From: an uncultured Aquimarina sp.
GTDB lineage: Bacteria > Bacteroidota > Bacteroidia > Flavobacteriales > Flavobacteriaceae
DNA: 64,000 nucleotides
Assembly: GCF_947496855.1 (NCBI RefSeq)
Contig: NZ_CANMED010000004.1
Location: forward strand, 186,001 to 250,000
Reading direction: 5' to 3'
Position 1 is the stretch's first letter, and every line of letters begins with the position of its first letter. Both the position numbers and the translations under genes were made by a program. The notes under the pieces are model-generated. The model was not told the origin of the DNA. It saw only the letters and a program-made list of their open reading frames with translations, and did not search any database. This document shows positions 35,064 through 43,511 of the stretch, piece by piece.

Positions 35064-36017
35064 CTACTTTAAAAACACTAAGGCAATAAAAATACAATAT
35101 CCAGCAAAAATCAAAAACCCTTTTGGTCTTCCTAAAATCATTTTTTTTGGGATAAAAGCTAGCGGTAACAGAATCAATGCAAATCCAAGCATCCAAAAGA
35201 TATCTATATTCATTAATCGAGGGTCAGTAACCGCTATCGGCTGAATTAACGAAGTAACACCAAGAACAGACGCTATATTAAAAATATTAGAACCTATAAG
35301 ATTACCCAAAGAGATTGCTTTTTCCTGCTTCAATGCAGCAATTACAGAAGCTGCTAATTCTGGCACACTAGTTCCTATAGCAACCATAGTAAGACCTATT
35401 ACAGCCTCGCTCACTCCCATTTTCATTGCTATATCCTTCGCTCCTGCCACCAATAACTCCGAACCAAAATACAGTGCTAATCCTCCTATAAACAACCAAA
35501 AAATCATCTTAAAGTTGGAAACCTTTTCTAAAGCATCATCAACTTCTTCGATCATTTTGTCTGTTTGCCTTCTTGCTCTTTTGATTAATAAGAACATATA
35601 CACAAATAAGGAAATCAATAACGCACCGCCTTCAGTTCTAGTTAATACGCCATCATTATCCAAAAAGAAATACAATGCAAAAGATAGCAGCATCATTACC
35701 GGCCAATTAAACTTATAAAAATCTTTATCTATAGCTAATGGACCTATAAGTGCTGTTATACCCAGTACCAATCCTATATTTGCAATATTAGACCCTATAA
35801 TATTACTAAGAGAGAGATCTGCAGATCCTCCTAGAGCAGCTTGTAGACTAACCAATAACTCAGGTGCAGATGTAGCAAATGACACAACAGTAAGACCTAT
35901 AACCATTTTTGACAGCTTTAACCTAAAAGATAACGCAACGGAAGAACGTACCAAATACTCACCTCCAATTACCAAGAGTACAAACCCGATTATTACAAAA
36001 ATTACGCTCTGAATCAT
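35064..36017 (-). CDS. Calcium/sodium antiporter (CaCA family, YrbG-like)
   Basis: A 317-residue inner-membrane protein of about ten spans with the two inverted alpha repeats of the CaCA family: SFATSAPELLVSL with NIIGSNIANIGLVLG in the first half and AIGTSVPELAASV with NLIGSNIFNIASVLG in the second. These Glu/Ser/Asn residues form the ion site in YrbG and NCX homologues. A charged loop around residues 143-165 separates the halves. It stands alone on its strand. Confidence 0.93.
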   Translation of the reverse strand: MIQSVIFVIIGFVLLVIGGEYLVRSSVALSFRLKLSKMVIGLTVVSFATSAPELLVSLQAALGGSADLSLSNIIGSNIANIGLVLGITALIGPLAIDKDFYKFNWPVMMLLSFALYFFLDNDGVLTRTEGGALLISLFVYMFLLIKRARRQTDKMIEEVDDALEKVSNFKMIFWLFIGGLALYFGSELLVAGAKDIAMKMGVSEAVIGLTMVAIGTSVPELAASVIAALKQEKAISLGNLIGSNIFNIASVLGVTSLIQPIAVTDPRLMNIDIFWMLGFALILLPLAFIPKKMILGRPKGFLIFAGYCIFIALVFLK

Positions 36018-36126
36018 ATGCTACTTATTTGTTTGCGAATATAAAATAAGTATACCATATGTAGTGGATGTAACTAGCATTTTTTGATTTCATATCATAT
36101 AGTTTTTATAATTCAAAACTAAAAAA

Positions 36127-36179
36127 ATAGTTAAATAACTATAAAAACAGTTTTACAACTATTTTTATAGTTATATTTG
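36127..36179 (+). promoter_or_regulatory. Promoter and overlapping palindromes of the BlaI/M56 operon
   Basis: -7 box TATATTTG at 36172-36179. Upstream palindrome ATAGTTA-AA-TAACTAT (36127-36142) overlaps a second inverted repeat AACTATAAAAA (36137-36147) / TTTTTATAGTT (36162-36172). ACTAT/ATAGT half-sites spanning the promoter fit BlaI-type autorepression. Confidence 0.65.
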
Positions 36180-36200
36180 AAACTACTTAAAAAATAGCAC

Positions 36201-36557
36201 ATGGAAAAACTAACTAATAAGGAAGAAGAAATCATGCAAGCTTTATGGAAACTAGAAAAAGCGTTTGCAAAAGAAGTTCTGTCCGAACTAAATAACACTG
36301 CGCATTACAATACTGTATCTACCATCATCAGAAACCTAGAAGACAAAGGATACATAGACCACAAAGCATATGGAAAAACCCATCAATACTATCCTATCAT
36401 CACTAAAGAAGCATACCGAAATAATTTTGTCGGCAAAGCTATGACACAATATTTTAATGATTCTTATAAAAACATGGTGTCATTTTTCGCCAAAGAAGAA
36501 AAAATTACAGCAAAAGAATTACGAGAAATTTTAGATGTAATCGAACAAAAAAAATAA
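36201..36557 (+). CDS. BlaI/MecI/CopY-family transcriptional repressor
   Basis: A 118-residue winged-helix repressor. The helix-turn-helix region LTNKEEEIMQALWKLEKAFA and the recognition segment HYNTVSTIIRNLEDKGYI are typical of the family, followed by the wing (YGKTHQYYPII) and a dimerisation helix. It ends 4 nt before the M56 protease gene, the classic BlaI-BlaR1 arrangement in which the sensor triggers loss of the repressor. Palindromes overlap its own promoter, so autorepression is likely. Targets other than its own operon are unknown; there is no beta-lactamase nearby. Confidence 0.93.
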   Translation: MEKLTNKEEEIMQALWKLEKAFAKEVLSELNNTAHYNTVSTIIRNLEDKGYIDHKAYGKTHQYYPIITKEAYRNNFVGKAMTQYFNDSYKNMVSFFAKEEKITAKELREILDVIEQKK

Positions 36558-36561
36558 CACT

Positions 36562-38616
36562 ATGGAAGCTTTTTTAATCTACTTACTTAAGTCAAGTGTT
36601 ATACTATCTTTATTCTATCTTGTTTATTTCTTTTTTTTAAGAAAAGACACATTTTTTAAAGTAAACAGACATTTCTTACTCACTGGAATATTAAGCTCGT
36701 TATTACTTCCTTTTTTAGAGTTTACCACTATAGAATTTATAGAACAACCAGTTTTCCAGACAATAGGATACCAGGCTTCTTACTCTGATATTACAGAAAA
36801 CCAATCTAAACCAACAAATTGGTGGTTAATTCTTTTTAACCTATATATTACTTTCACTTTGATCCTATTGGGGCGTTTTATTCTTCAGCTTATATCTCTA
36901 TTAAAAATCTTTAAAGGGAGTCAAAACCGACAAAATGAAGGGTTTTCTTTTTTAAAAACAACAGAAGACATTGCTCCATTCTCTTTCTTTAAATACATCA
37001 TATTTAACCCGATTCTTCATGATAATCAAGAATTAGAAATGATTTTGAAACACGAAAAAATACATGCGAAACAATATCACACAGTAGATATATTAATAAC
37101 CAATATTTTTGCAATTTTTCAATGGATTAATCCATTTATCTGGTTCTACAAAAAAAGCTTACAACAAAACCTAGAATTCATTGCAGATCAAGAAGCAACT
37201 CGAGATCTTCCTTCAAAAAAAGAGTATCAATTAACTTTAGTAAAAGTATCATCAAGTAATTATTCATCAATCACGAATAATTTTTATCAATCATTAATCA
37301 AAAAACGAATCGTTATGTTAAACAAAAAACAATCAAATCAACAGAATCTCTGGAAAGCAACAATTATATTACCCCTTTTGTGTTTGTTTTTATGGAGTTT
37401 TAATACTAAAACAGAGATACAGTACATCCAAAATAAAACTCCAGATCAAGCTACTTCTGTAATGGAAGATTTGCGCAATGAAACCGATAGTATTTCTGAA
37501 GAAGTTATACCTCTTCCTGAAAGAGAAGATACCCCTAAAACAAGTGAGCCTTCATTTCCTTCTAAAAAAGAACACCTCAGTACAACAAATCGTCAAAATA
37601 TAATTGCTCATAAACCTATTCTCAATACACTCTCAAAAACTATCACAGCTCCAACGCAAAAAAAACCTTTGACAGAATCAAAGAACACCGAAGTCAAAAA
37701 AAATGTAATCGAATTCATTATAAATAAAAGCGCTACAAAAGATCATCTAGAAAAGATTAAAAGAATTTTAAAAAATGAATATGATGTAACAATAACATTT
37801 AGTGATCTAAATAGAAATAGCAATAATGAAATTACTAGCATCAGCGTAAAAGTTGCATCCAAAAAGAGTAATGCTAATTATTCTATTGCCAATGACACTC
37901 CGATAAAACCATTTGTTTTGTCTTATGACAGTAGAAATGAAAAGATGAGTATTGGTCAATCCGGAAATAATAATATTTGGATTAGTAAAAACAATGGAAA
38001 TATAGACTCTGACACTCAAGTAATAGGTATAAATTCAGACAATGAGGGAAAAAGTATTTTCATCATAGAAGGCGATAAAAAACATAAAAGAAAAGTAATA
38101 GCGAAAAAAGATAATAAAAACAAATTCATTATAAAAAGTGATCATAATGATGATTATATATTCATAAACTCAAGTGATCATAAAACAGTTTTTGATTTTG
38201 ATGGTAATTCTGACAAAGATCTTTTATTTCTTATTGACGGAAAAGAAGCCAGCAAAAAGGAGATGAAAAAACTAAAATCTGATGAGATTCAAAGTATTGA
38301 TATCTCCAAAGGTAAGGCTAAACTTAAGAAATATGGAAAAAAGGCAAAGGATGGTGTCATTAATATTACGACAAAAAAGAATGTAAAAAAAGGCACAGGT
38401 TTCAATCTAAATATTGATAAAAATAATATGAGTATCGGAGGAGCCGACAGAAAACCATTAATATTTGTTGACGGAAAAAAAATTAATCATACTGAATTTG
38501 AAGAAATTAAACACAAACAAATCGAATCAGTAAATGTTTATAAGGCAGAAAAGGCTATAGAAAAATATGGTAATGAAGCAAAAAATGGAGTTGTAGAAGT
38601 TATTTTAAAAAAATAG
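36562..38616 (+). CDS. M56 (BlaR1-like) membrane metallopeptidase sensor with two TonB-plug-like C-terminal repeats
   Basis: A 684-residue inner-membrane sensor protease. Four transmembrane segments lie in the first 280 residues; the zinc motif is HEKIH at 164-168, with the distal Glu in LEFIADQEA. After the last span (about 262-275) comes a long periplasmic part: a Pro/Ser/Lys linker, a small domain starting near VIEFIINKSATKDHL, and two copies of a 53-residue motif (554-606 and 632-684) with IDGKEAS/VDGKKIN, KYGKKAKDGVINITTKK and KYGNEAKNGVVEVILKK endings, resembling the edge of TonB-receptor plug domains. The signal sensed is unknown. Confidence 0.9.
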   Translation: MEAFLIYLLKSSVILSLFYLVYFFFLRKDTFFKVNRHFLLTGILSSLLLPFLEFTTIEFIEQPVFQTIGYQASYSDITENQSKPTNWWLILFNLYITFTLILLGRFILQLISLLKIFKGSQNRQNEGFSFLKTTEDIAPFSFFKYIIFNPILHDNQELEMILKHEKIHAKQYHTVDILITNIFAIFQWINPFIWFYKKSLQQNLEFIADQEATRDLPSKKEYQLTLVKVSSSNYSSITNNFYQSLIKKRIVMLNKKQSNQQNLWKATIILPLLCLFLWSFNTKTEIQYIQNKTPDQATSVMEDLRNETDSISEEVIPLPEREDTPKTSEPSFPSKKEHLSTTNRQNIIAHKPILNTLSKTITAPTQKKPLTESKNTEVKKNVIEFIINKSATKDHLEKIKRILKNEYDVTITFSDLNRNSNNEITSISVKVASKKSNANYSIANDTPIKPFVLSYDSRNEKMSIGQSGNNNIWISKNNGNIDSDTQVIGINSDNEGKSIFIIEGDKKHKRKVIAKKDNKNKFIIKSDHNDDYIFINSSDHKTVFDFDGNSDKDLLFLIDGKEASKKEMKKLKSDEIQSIDISKGKAKLKKYGKKAKDGVINITTKKNVKKGTGFNLNIDKNNMSIGGADRKPLIFVDGKKINHTEFEEIKHKQIESVNVYKAEKAIEKYGNEAKNGVVEVILKK

Positions 38617-38646
38617 CCATACGGTATATTAAATAAACAAGTATTT

Positions 38647-38677
38647 AAAAACTCATCACAATTCGATGAGTTTTTTT
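38647..38677 (+). terminator. Terminator after the BlaI/M56 operon
   Basis: AAACTCATC (38649-38657) pairs with GATGAGTTT (38665-38673), followed by a T run. Confidence 0.85.
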
Positions 38678-38688
38678 ATTTTAGATAT

Positions 38689-38838
38689 ATGGAAAAACAG
38701 CTTTTTATCTTTATCGCAAAACTAAACAAACTACTACTCCCCAGTTTTACAAAAAAACAATTGGATCTTAGTAAAGCAACTAAATTACAAATGCTAATTT
38801 TTGGTTGGAAGTTATATGTAACTAAAAGAGCCCTTTAA
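38689..38838 (+). CDS. 49-residue small basic protein, conserved flavobacterial type
   Basis: Short ORF starting ATG at 38689: MEKQLFIFIAKLNKLLLPSF at the N-terminus and a C-terminus ending GWKLYVTKRAL. The pattern (FxAKLNKxxLPS, then DLxKAxKxQMxIxGWxxYVT) is one I recall from many flavobacterial genomes, where such proteins are sometimes labelled SsrA-binding protein; that name is not supported by any SmpB-like feature here. Basic and partly amphipathic, so membrane or nucleic-acid contact is possible. It lies between two terminators, so it is an independent unit. Confidence 0.7.
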   Translation: MEKQLFIFIAKLNKLLLPSFTKKQLDLSKATKLQMLIFGWKLYVTKRAL

Positions 38839-38851
38839 ATACGAAATTTAA

Positions 38852-38892
38852 AAACCTGAAAAGTAGTATCCGAGAATATACTTTTCAGGTTT
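38852..38892. terminator. Bidirectional terminator between the small gene and the M57 protease
   Basis: 14-bp perfect arms AAACCTGAAAAGTA (38852-38865) and TACTTTTCAGGTTT (38879-38892); the T run is better on the minus strand, for the protease gene. Confidence 0.85.
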
Positions 38893-38915
38893 CATTTTCA
38901 AAATATCTAATATAC

Positions 38916-39770
38916 TTAATAAAGGAACTCTAAGGCTACTATATCAAATTCGCCAAATTCTCCTCCATTAAATGGAAAACAAGAATTCATAATTGAACCT
39001 GGATCTTGACTAGCACCCGGCGTACCTGGAATAAAAATTGCTCCATCCGGATTTGCCGACTCTCCAGTTTGTCCACAAGATTGACGAGTATCCCAATCAG
39101 TATGCCTTAATCCAAAACAGTGTCCTAATTCATGTGTAAACAATCCCTCTAGTAATTGATCATTGTTATTAGTATTTGCTCCGCCGTTAATGATTACCCT
39201 TTTAAAAGGCTCTCCCCCACTTGGAAATCCCGCTCTTCCTCTAACTCCATCTTGAGCTATCTCTGATGCGTTAGTTTGTGTATACGCTACAATATCATTA
39301 CTATTAAAGTTAGTTGTAAACACTAACTCAAGTTGAAAATCTACATTAATAGCGTTGTAGTTATTTACAGCATACCTTAAACCTGTTTGAGCAATATCAC
39401 TTAGACCAAAGCTATTATTCCCGTTATAGCCGACAACACGAATGTTTCTTGGAGTATTTACAAGATTGGTGGTATGAAATTGCTTACTATGTACTCCTTC
39501 TCCATTATTCAATTGCATAATTTGATCATATGTAAAAGCAATATCATCTTCTATTAGAAACATCTCTCTTTGAGTACCATCAATATCTGTTAAAATTTCT
39601 TTAGTGACTTGATTATGATTAAAGTTTAATTCTGAAATTTTCTCTAATATTTCTTGAGGGATATCTTGAGAAGATTCATTGATCGTGTTAACTGGTTCTT
39701 TTTCACATGACAAAAATGAAAAAACAAATAACACCAAAAGTGTTCTAGTTAAAATTTTTAAATTTTTCAT
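38916..39770 (-). CDS. M57-type (dual-action HEIGH-like) zinc metalloprotease, lipoprotein
   Basis: A 284-residue lipoprotein with signal peptide ending FSFLSC (Cys 22). The zinc site is HELGHCFGLRH at residues 213-223, an HExxHxxGxxH metzincin-type motif, followed by a downstream Met-turn candidate DPGSIMNSC. The N-terminal 100 residues look like a propeptide with DIDGTQREMFLIEDDIAFT. This layout matches flavobacterial M57 proteases. It probably acts on the outside of the outer membrane; substrate unknown. Single gene, closed by a bidirectional terminator. Confidence 0.88.
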   Translation of the reverse strand: MKNLKILTRTLLVLFVFSFLSCEKEPVNTINESSQDIPQEILEKISELNFNHNQVTKEILTDIDGTQREMFLIEDDIAFTYDQIMQLNNGEGVHSKQFHTTNLVNTPRNIRVVGYNGNNSFGLSDIAQTGLRYAVNNYNAINVDFQLELVFTTNFNSNDIVAYTQTNASEIAQDGVRGRAGFPSGGEPFKRVIINGGANTNNNDQLLEGLFTHELGHCFGLRHTDWDTRQSCGQTGESANPDGAIFIPGTPGASQDPGSIMNSCFPFNGGEFGEFDIVALEFLY

Positions 39771-40025
39771 AAAATTAAAGTTTGTGTTTACATTTAAAAT
39801 AAGTTATTCCAAAGCTAGAAAAACCAATTCCGCATTATTGATACTAAATCCTCTATTCTATATATTAAATTATCCAAAACGCTTGATTATATTGGCTTTA
39901 AAAGTCACACAGTATTTAAATGAAATAAAAAATCAGAAAACTTACTTTGCAACATTGATTTCAATTTTCCGTATTTAGAAGAGAATAATTTCAATTAAAA
40001 TCGAAAACCAAAAAAAACATTTAGT

Positions 40026-40844
40026 ATGAAAAAATGGATCATTCTAGGAATTGGTTTACTAGGTATACTATCCCTAACAGGATTTACTTCTTGTTTACAT
40101 ATAGACCAGATGCATGACAAATCCCCACCTAATGAGATCATTGCCACTATCAATAAAAACACCACAGAAAATGAACTCGAGGATCTTAAAACTTTTTTCT
40201 CTGAAAATGGTATTGAATTCATCATAGAAAACATAGAGTTTAATAACCAAAATGAGATTACTAGTTTAAGCATCATTCTTCAAAAAGGGAGCGCGAAAAG
40301 CAAGTACTCTTCCTCTTCCTCAGAACCTATATCAGATGTCGAGCTTGGCTATAAAAATGGCAATCTATATATAACTAATTCTGGGATGTTTGATATTACT
40401 TCTTGGAAAAATCAAATAGGTTTTAACAATCAGAATTTTGATCTGGATAGTATATTAAAAAATCAAAATTTCAGATTTAACTTTGATTTTGATCAAGAAG
40501 GAGATTCTATATTTTTTAATGGTCAGCGTTTTGACATCAACAAGTTAAAAGATCAAATCACGAATTCTTTAGAATTTGATGAAGATAAAGATGGAAACTT
40601 TATTTTTAACGGTCAACAATTCCCATCACATTTTAGTAAATCGAAGAAATATAGCTTTGTAGATGATCCTGATATAGAAAAACTAATCATTATAGATGGA
40701 AAAGAGTCAGATTTTAAAACATTAGATGAATTGGCCAAATCAGATAAATTAGATGAAGTTGATTTCCTAAAGGCTACAACAGCAATTAGTATCTATGGGG
40801 ATAAAGCAAAAGATGGAGCTATCATTGCGACTTCCAAAAAATAA
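40026..40844 (+). CDS. Free-standing paralogue of the M56 sensor's periplasmic domains
   Basis: A 272-residue exported protein; the N-terminus has a hydrophobic segment and LTGFTSC, so it may be a lipoprotein (Cys 23). Residues 45-110 (NTTENELEDLKTFFSENGIEF, then NNQNEITSLSI) align by eye with the periplasmic domain of the M56 protein (SATKDHLEKIKRIL, then NNEITSISV). The C-terminus (219-272: LIIIDGKESDFKTLDEL to IYGDKAKDGAIIATSKK) is a third copy of the plug-like 53-residue motif. It lacks any protease or membrane-span module. A decoy, ligand carrier or regulator of the M56 sensor is inference. Confidence 0.75.
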   Translation: MKKWIILGIGLLGILSLTGFTSCLHIDQMHDKSPPNEIIATINKNTTENELEDLKTFFSENGIEFIIENIEFNNQNEITSLSIILQKGSAKSKYSSSSSEPISDVELGYKNGNLYITNSGMFDITSWKNQIGFNNQNFDLDSILKNQNFRFNFDFDQEGDSIFFNGQRFDINKLKDQITNSLEFDEDKDGNFIFNGQQFPSHFSKSKKYSFVDDPDIEKLIIIDGKESDFKTLDELAKSDKLDEVDFLKATTAISIYGDKAKDGAIIATSKK

Positions 40845-40863
40845 TCCGTGATAATTTTTATAC

Positions 40864-40897
40864 AAAAAGAGTCTTCAGAACAATGAAGACTCTTTTT
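40864..40897. terminator. Bidirectional terminator between the sensor-like gene and apt
   Basis: 14-bp perfect arms AAAAAGAGTCTTCA / TGAAGACTCTTTTT with a 6-nt loop; usable by both convergent genes. Confidence 0.93.
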
Positions 40898-40910
40898 ATT
40901 TTTGCATAAA

Positions 40911-41423
40911 TTAGTAATTTAACAATGAAGCCACTGTGGTCTGAAGCCTGTCTTTGCCGTTAAGAAAATCTAACTCCATAATAAAATTACATTGTACTAC
41001 AATACCTCCTAATTCTTCTACAAGTTCACATACAGCTTTCGCAGTTCCACCTGTAGCCAAAACATCATCATGAATCAATATATGTTCTCCTGCTTTAATA
41101 GCATCTTTATGAATCTCCAAAACATCTTCTCCATATTCTAATCCATAACTTTTAGAATTCACCTTTGATGGTAGTTTTCCTTTCTTTCGAACAGGAATAA
41201 AACCTGCATTCAATCGCTGTGCAATCATACCTCCCAAAATAAAGCCTCTTGCCTCAATTCCTATTACTTTGTCAATTTTTACATGAGCTGGACACAACCC
41301 TGCCAATTGATCGGCACAATATACCAAAGCATAAGCGTCCGCTAAAAGAGGTGTAATATCTTTAAAAATAATTCCCGGCTTCGGAAAGTCTGGAATATCT
41401 CTTATTAATTCTTGTATATTCAT
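40911..41423 (-). CDS. apt: Adenine phosphoribosyltransferase
   Basis: Salvages adenine to AMP using PRPP in the cytosol. Visible are DFPKPGIIFKDITPLL at the N-terminus, IGIEARGFILGG, and the PRPP-binding motif ILIHDDVLATGGTAKA. From the ATG at 41423 it is 170 residues, the family length; the open frame extends 11 codons further but without conserved sequence. It converges on the preceding gene across a shared terminator. Confidence 0.96.
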   Translation of the reverse strand: MNIQELIRDIPDFPKPGIIFKDITPLLADAYALVYCADQLAGLCPAHVKIDKVIGIEARGFILGGMIAQRLNAGFIPVRKKGKLPSKVNSKSYGLEYGEDVLEIHKDAIKAGEHILIHDDVLATGGTAKAVCELVEELGGIVVQCNFIMELDFLNGKDRLQTTVASLLNY

Positions 41424-41469
41424 GGCTGCAAAATAATAAAAATCGAAAAAGAGCACTAAAAAATTATGG

Positions 41470-41503
41470 AAATCACCCTAAAATAAAAACAAATCACCTA
41501 AAA
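41470..41503. repeat. Short direct repeat upstream of apt
   Basis: AAATCACCCTAAAA (41470-41483) and AAATCACCTAAAA (41491-41503), 21 nt apart in the gap between apt and tRNA-Arg; a possible regulator site. Confidence 0.4.
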
Positions 41504-41551
41504 ATTTGAAAAAGAAATTTTAAAATAGTTTTATAATTTATAAAATACCCA

Positions 41552-41559
41552 TATATTTG
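41552..41559 (+). promoter_or_regulatory. -7 box of tRNA-Arg
   Basis: TATATTTG, an exact TAnnTTTG match, 14 nt upstream of the tRNA 5' end; TTT rather than TTG about 20 nt further upstream. Confidence 0.55.
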
Positions 41560-41572
41560 CACCCGCAAAAAA

Positions 41573-41646
41573 GGCCTCGTAGCATAACTGAATAGTGCAC
41601 TTGATTACGGCTCAAGAGGTTGCAGGTTTGAATCCTGCCGAGGTCA
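41573..41646 (+). tRNA. tRNA-Arg (anticodon ACG)
   Basis: A 74-nt cloverleaf: acceptor GGCCTCG pairing CGAGGTC, anticodon stem CTTGA/TCAAG with loop TTACGGC (anticodon ACG), T stem GCAGG/CCTGC with TTTGAAT loop, discriminator A. CCA not encoded. A strong terminator follows. No integrase or direct repeat of its 3' end was seen nearby. Confidence 0.96.
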
Positions 41647-41656
41647 CTTGATAATC

Positions 41657-41693
41657 AAAGCGTTACAGAAATAAATCACTGTAACGCTTTTTT
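41657..41693 (+). terminator. Terminator after tRNA-Arg
   Basis: 12-bp perfect arms AAAGCGTTACAG (41657-41668) and CTGTAACGCTTT (41679-41690), followed by T. Confidence 0.9.
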
Positions 41694-41804
41694 ATTTGCA
41701 CAAAATTTGCATAAAATTCTTATTTTATATCCTGAGTTTATTGAACCCAAATGATAATTACCTATAGACCCCTAATTAGTAGTTTGGAGTTATAAAACAT
41801 TCTC

Positions 41805-42815
41805 ATGAGAAATAAGGTTCTTCTCCTATTCTTTTTTATTGTAAATATCGGTTGGTCTCAAGATTTATCTAAACTTTATGAAAGAGTCAATCCTGCGGTG
41901 GTAGTAATATTTACTCAAGAAGCTAAATTAGCGTCTAATGCAGGGGTTACCAAAACAATAACTTCAGAGGGTTTGGGGTCTGGGTTTTTGGTTTCGGATA
42001 CTGAAATCATTACTGCTTCGCATATTGTAAATGCAGCCGAACAGCTTAGAGTTCGGTTTCTTGACGGAGAAATTATTTCGGCAAAAGTAATTTCTACATT
42101 TAAAACAGCCGACGTTGCTTTGATAAAACTAGATTTTCCTAAAAAAAATGCCATAACGGTTTCCTTTGGTGATTCTGACCGGATAAAGATTGGAGAACAA
42201 GTTTTTGTCGTGGGGGCTCCTTTTGGTTACGGTCATTCTTTATCCTCCGGTTATATTAGTGGTATTATCAAAAACAAACAAGGTAACAATCCCTTTACGC
42301 AAGCTGAGTTTATCCAAACTGATGCCGCCATCAATACAGGTAATTCCGGTGGGCCAATGTTTAATATGAAAGGTGAAGTGATAGGCGTAGTAAGTCAGAT
42401 ACTCACTAAATCAGGAGGTTTTGAAGGAATTGGATTTGCAGCTACTGCTAATATTACCAAAAATCTAATGCTCAATAACAGAACTCCCTGGTTGGGTTTT
42501 GATGCCTATCCTTTAAATGACAAAATGAAACGTTTATTCAATGTGCCCCAAAATAGTGGATTATTGGTTCAAAAAGTAGTTTTTGGCTCTACTCTTTATA
42601 AAATGGGATTACAAGGGGGAGATACAGAAGCAATCATTGATGGGCAAAAAATGTTTATTGGTGGTGATATTATTCTAGCTTTTAACGAAATAGAATTTGA
42701 TTTAACAGATGAATCCTTAGTAAAACTAGGCGTATTAGGAAAGAACCTTAAGACTACAGATCCCTTAGAAGTAAAGGTGCTACGTAATGGAAAAATCATT
42801 AGATTGAAGCGATAA
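41805..42815 (+). CDS. HtrA/DegP-like secreted serine protease with one PDZ domain
   Basis: A 336-residue S1C-type protease, signal peptide ending IGWSQ. The catalytic triad is H73 (ITASHIV), D103 (TADVALIKL) and S181 (NTGNSGGP), in the right context for trypsin-like HtrA. After residue 225 a PDZ-like domain is visible (NSGLLVQKVVFGSTLYKMGL, GGDIILAFN). Only one PDZ, shorter than DegP. It is followed after 12 nt by two outer-membrane barrel genes, so it probably belongs to an envelope unit and acts in the periplasm. Confidence 0.93.
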   Translation: MRNKVLLLFFFIVNIGWSQDLSKLYERVNPAVVVIFTQEAKLASNAGVTKTITSEGLGSGFLVSDTEIITASHIVNAAEQLRVRFLDGEIISAKVISTFKTADVALIKLDFPKKNAITVSFGDSDRIKIGEQVFVVGAPFGYGHSLSSGYISGIIKNKQGNNPFTQAEFIQTDAAINTGNSGGPMFNMKGEVIGVVSQILTKSGGFEGIGFAATANITKNLMLNNRTPWLGFDAYPLNDKMKRLFNVPQNSGLLVQKVVFGSTLYKMGLQGGDTEAIIDGQKMFIGGDIILAFNEIEFDLTDESLVKLGVLGKNLKTTDPLEVKVLRNGKIIRLKR

Positions 42816-42827
42816 TTTATTGTATTT

Positions 42828-43511
42828 ATGAATTCATCTTATGTAATGAAATACTACGTTATTCTAAAAATAATTATCATATGCACAATGCTTTCTTTTC
42901 ATAATTCGATCAATGGACAGGAAATTAAAAATGATTCAGTAGTTACCCCGTTTCGTAAAGGAAAATGGCTTACGGGTTTATCTGGAACCATCAATTCCAG
43001 TACCATTGAATTACGCAGTACTGATGAAACTACAACGACCAATGAATATGGAGTTAATCTGAGTACCGGAAAATTTATAAAAGATAGTTTTTTAGTCGGG
43101 GGTACTATTGCAGCTAATAGAAGTAATAACTCAGGAATGGTGGAGAGAACTACAGAGAACTTATTTGTAGGCCCATTAATTTCGTATTACATCTCCAAGG
43201 TAGAGCGTGGATCACTTTTTTTTCAAGTATCTCCTGGATATGTAGGTTATAGAGATAATACTCGCATAGAACAAACAACTGGTTTTGTAGAAGAATTGAG
43301 CGAAGGCAGCGGTTTTGGGGCGTTATTAGGCGTTGGGTATTCTTATGCGTTTTTAGACGCAGTTACTTTTGATGTAGGATTGAAAACTAATTTATTATGG
43401 ATTACTATTGATCAAGAATCAATCCCTGTAAACACTACTACCTCGGAAAACATTTTTGTGAATAGCATTTCTTTTTCATTTGGTTTTAACATTTTAGTAG
43501 ATAGTTTCTAA
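42828..43511 (+). CDS. Outer-membrane beta-barrel protein, unknown
   Basis: A 227-residue exported protein with a signal peptide ending NSINGQ; Met7 (42846) is an equally possible start and gives a tighter signal. After a short Asp/Ser segment, alternating strands of an 8-strand barrel type are visible (WLTGLSGTINSSTIEL, LVGGTIAANRSN, LFFQVSPGYVGYRD, GALLGVGYSYAFL, FDVGLKTNLLWI) and the protein ends SFSFGFNILVDSF with terminal Phe, a BAM signal. Its stop overlaps the next start (TAATG), so it is translationally coupled to the BamA-like gene. Confidence 0.78.
   Translation: MNSSYVMKYYVILKIIIICTMLSFHNSINGQEIKNDSVVTPFRKGKWLTGLSGTINSSTIELRSTDETTTTNEYGVNLSTGKFIKDSFLVGGTIAANRSNNSGMVERTTENLFVGPLISYYISKVERGSLFFQVSPGYVGYRDNTRIEQTTGFVEELSEGSGFGALLGVGYSYAFLDAVTFDVGLKTNLLWITIDQESIPVNTTTSENIFVNSISFSFGFNILVDSF

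Noticed and set aside
36201..38616. Beta-lactam resistance operon
   Set aside because: Only the BlaI and M56 parts are present; no penicillin-binding sensor domain or beta-lactamase is in the window.
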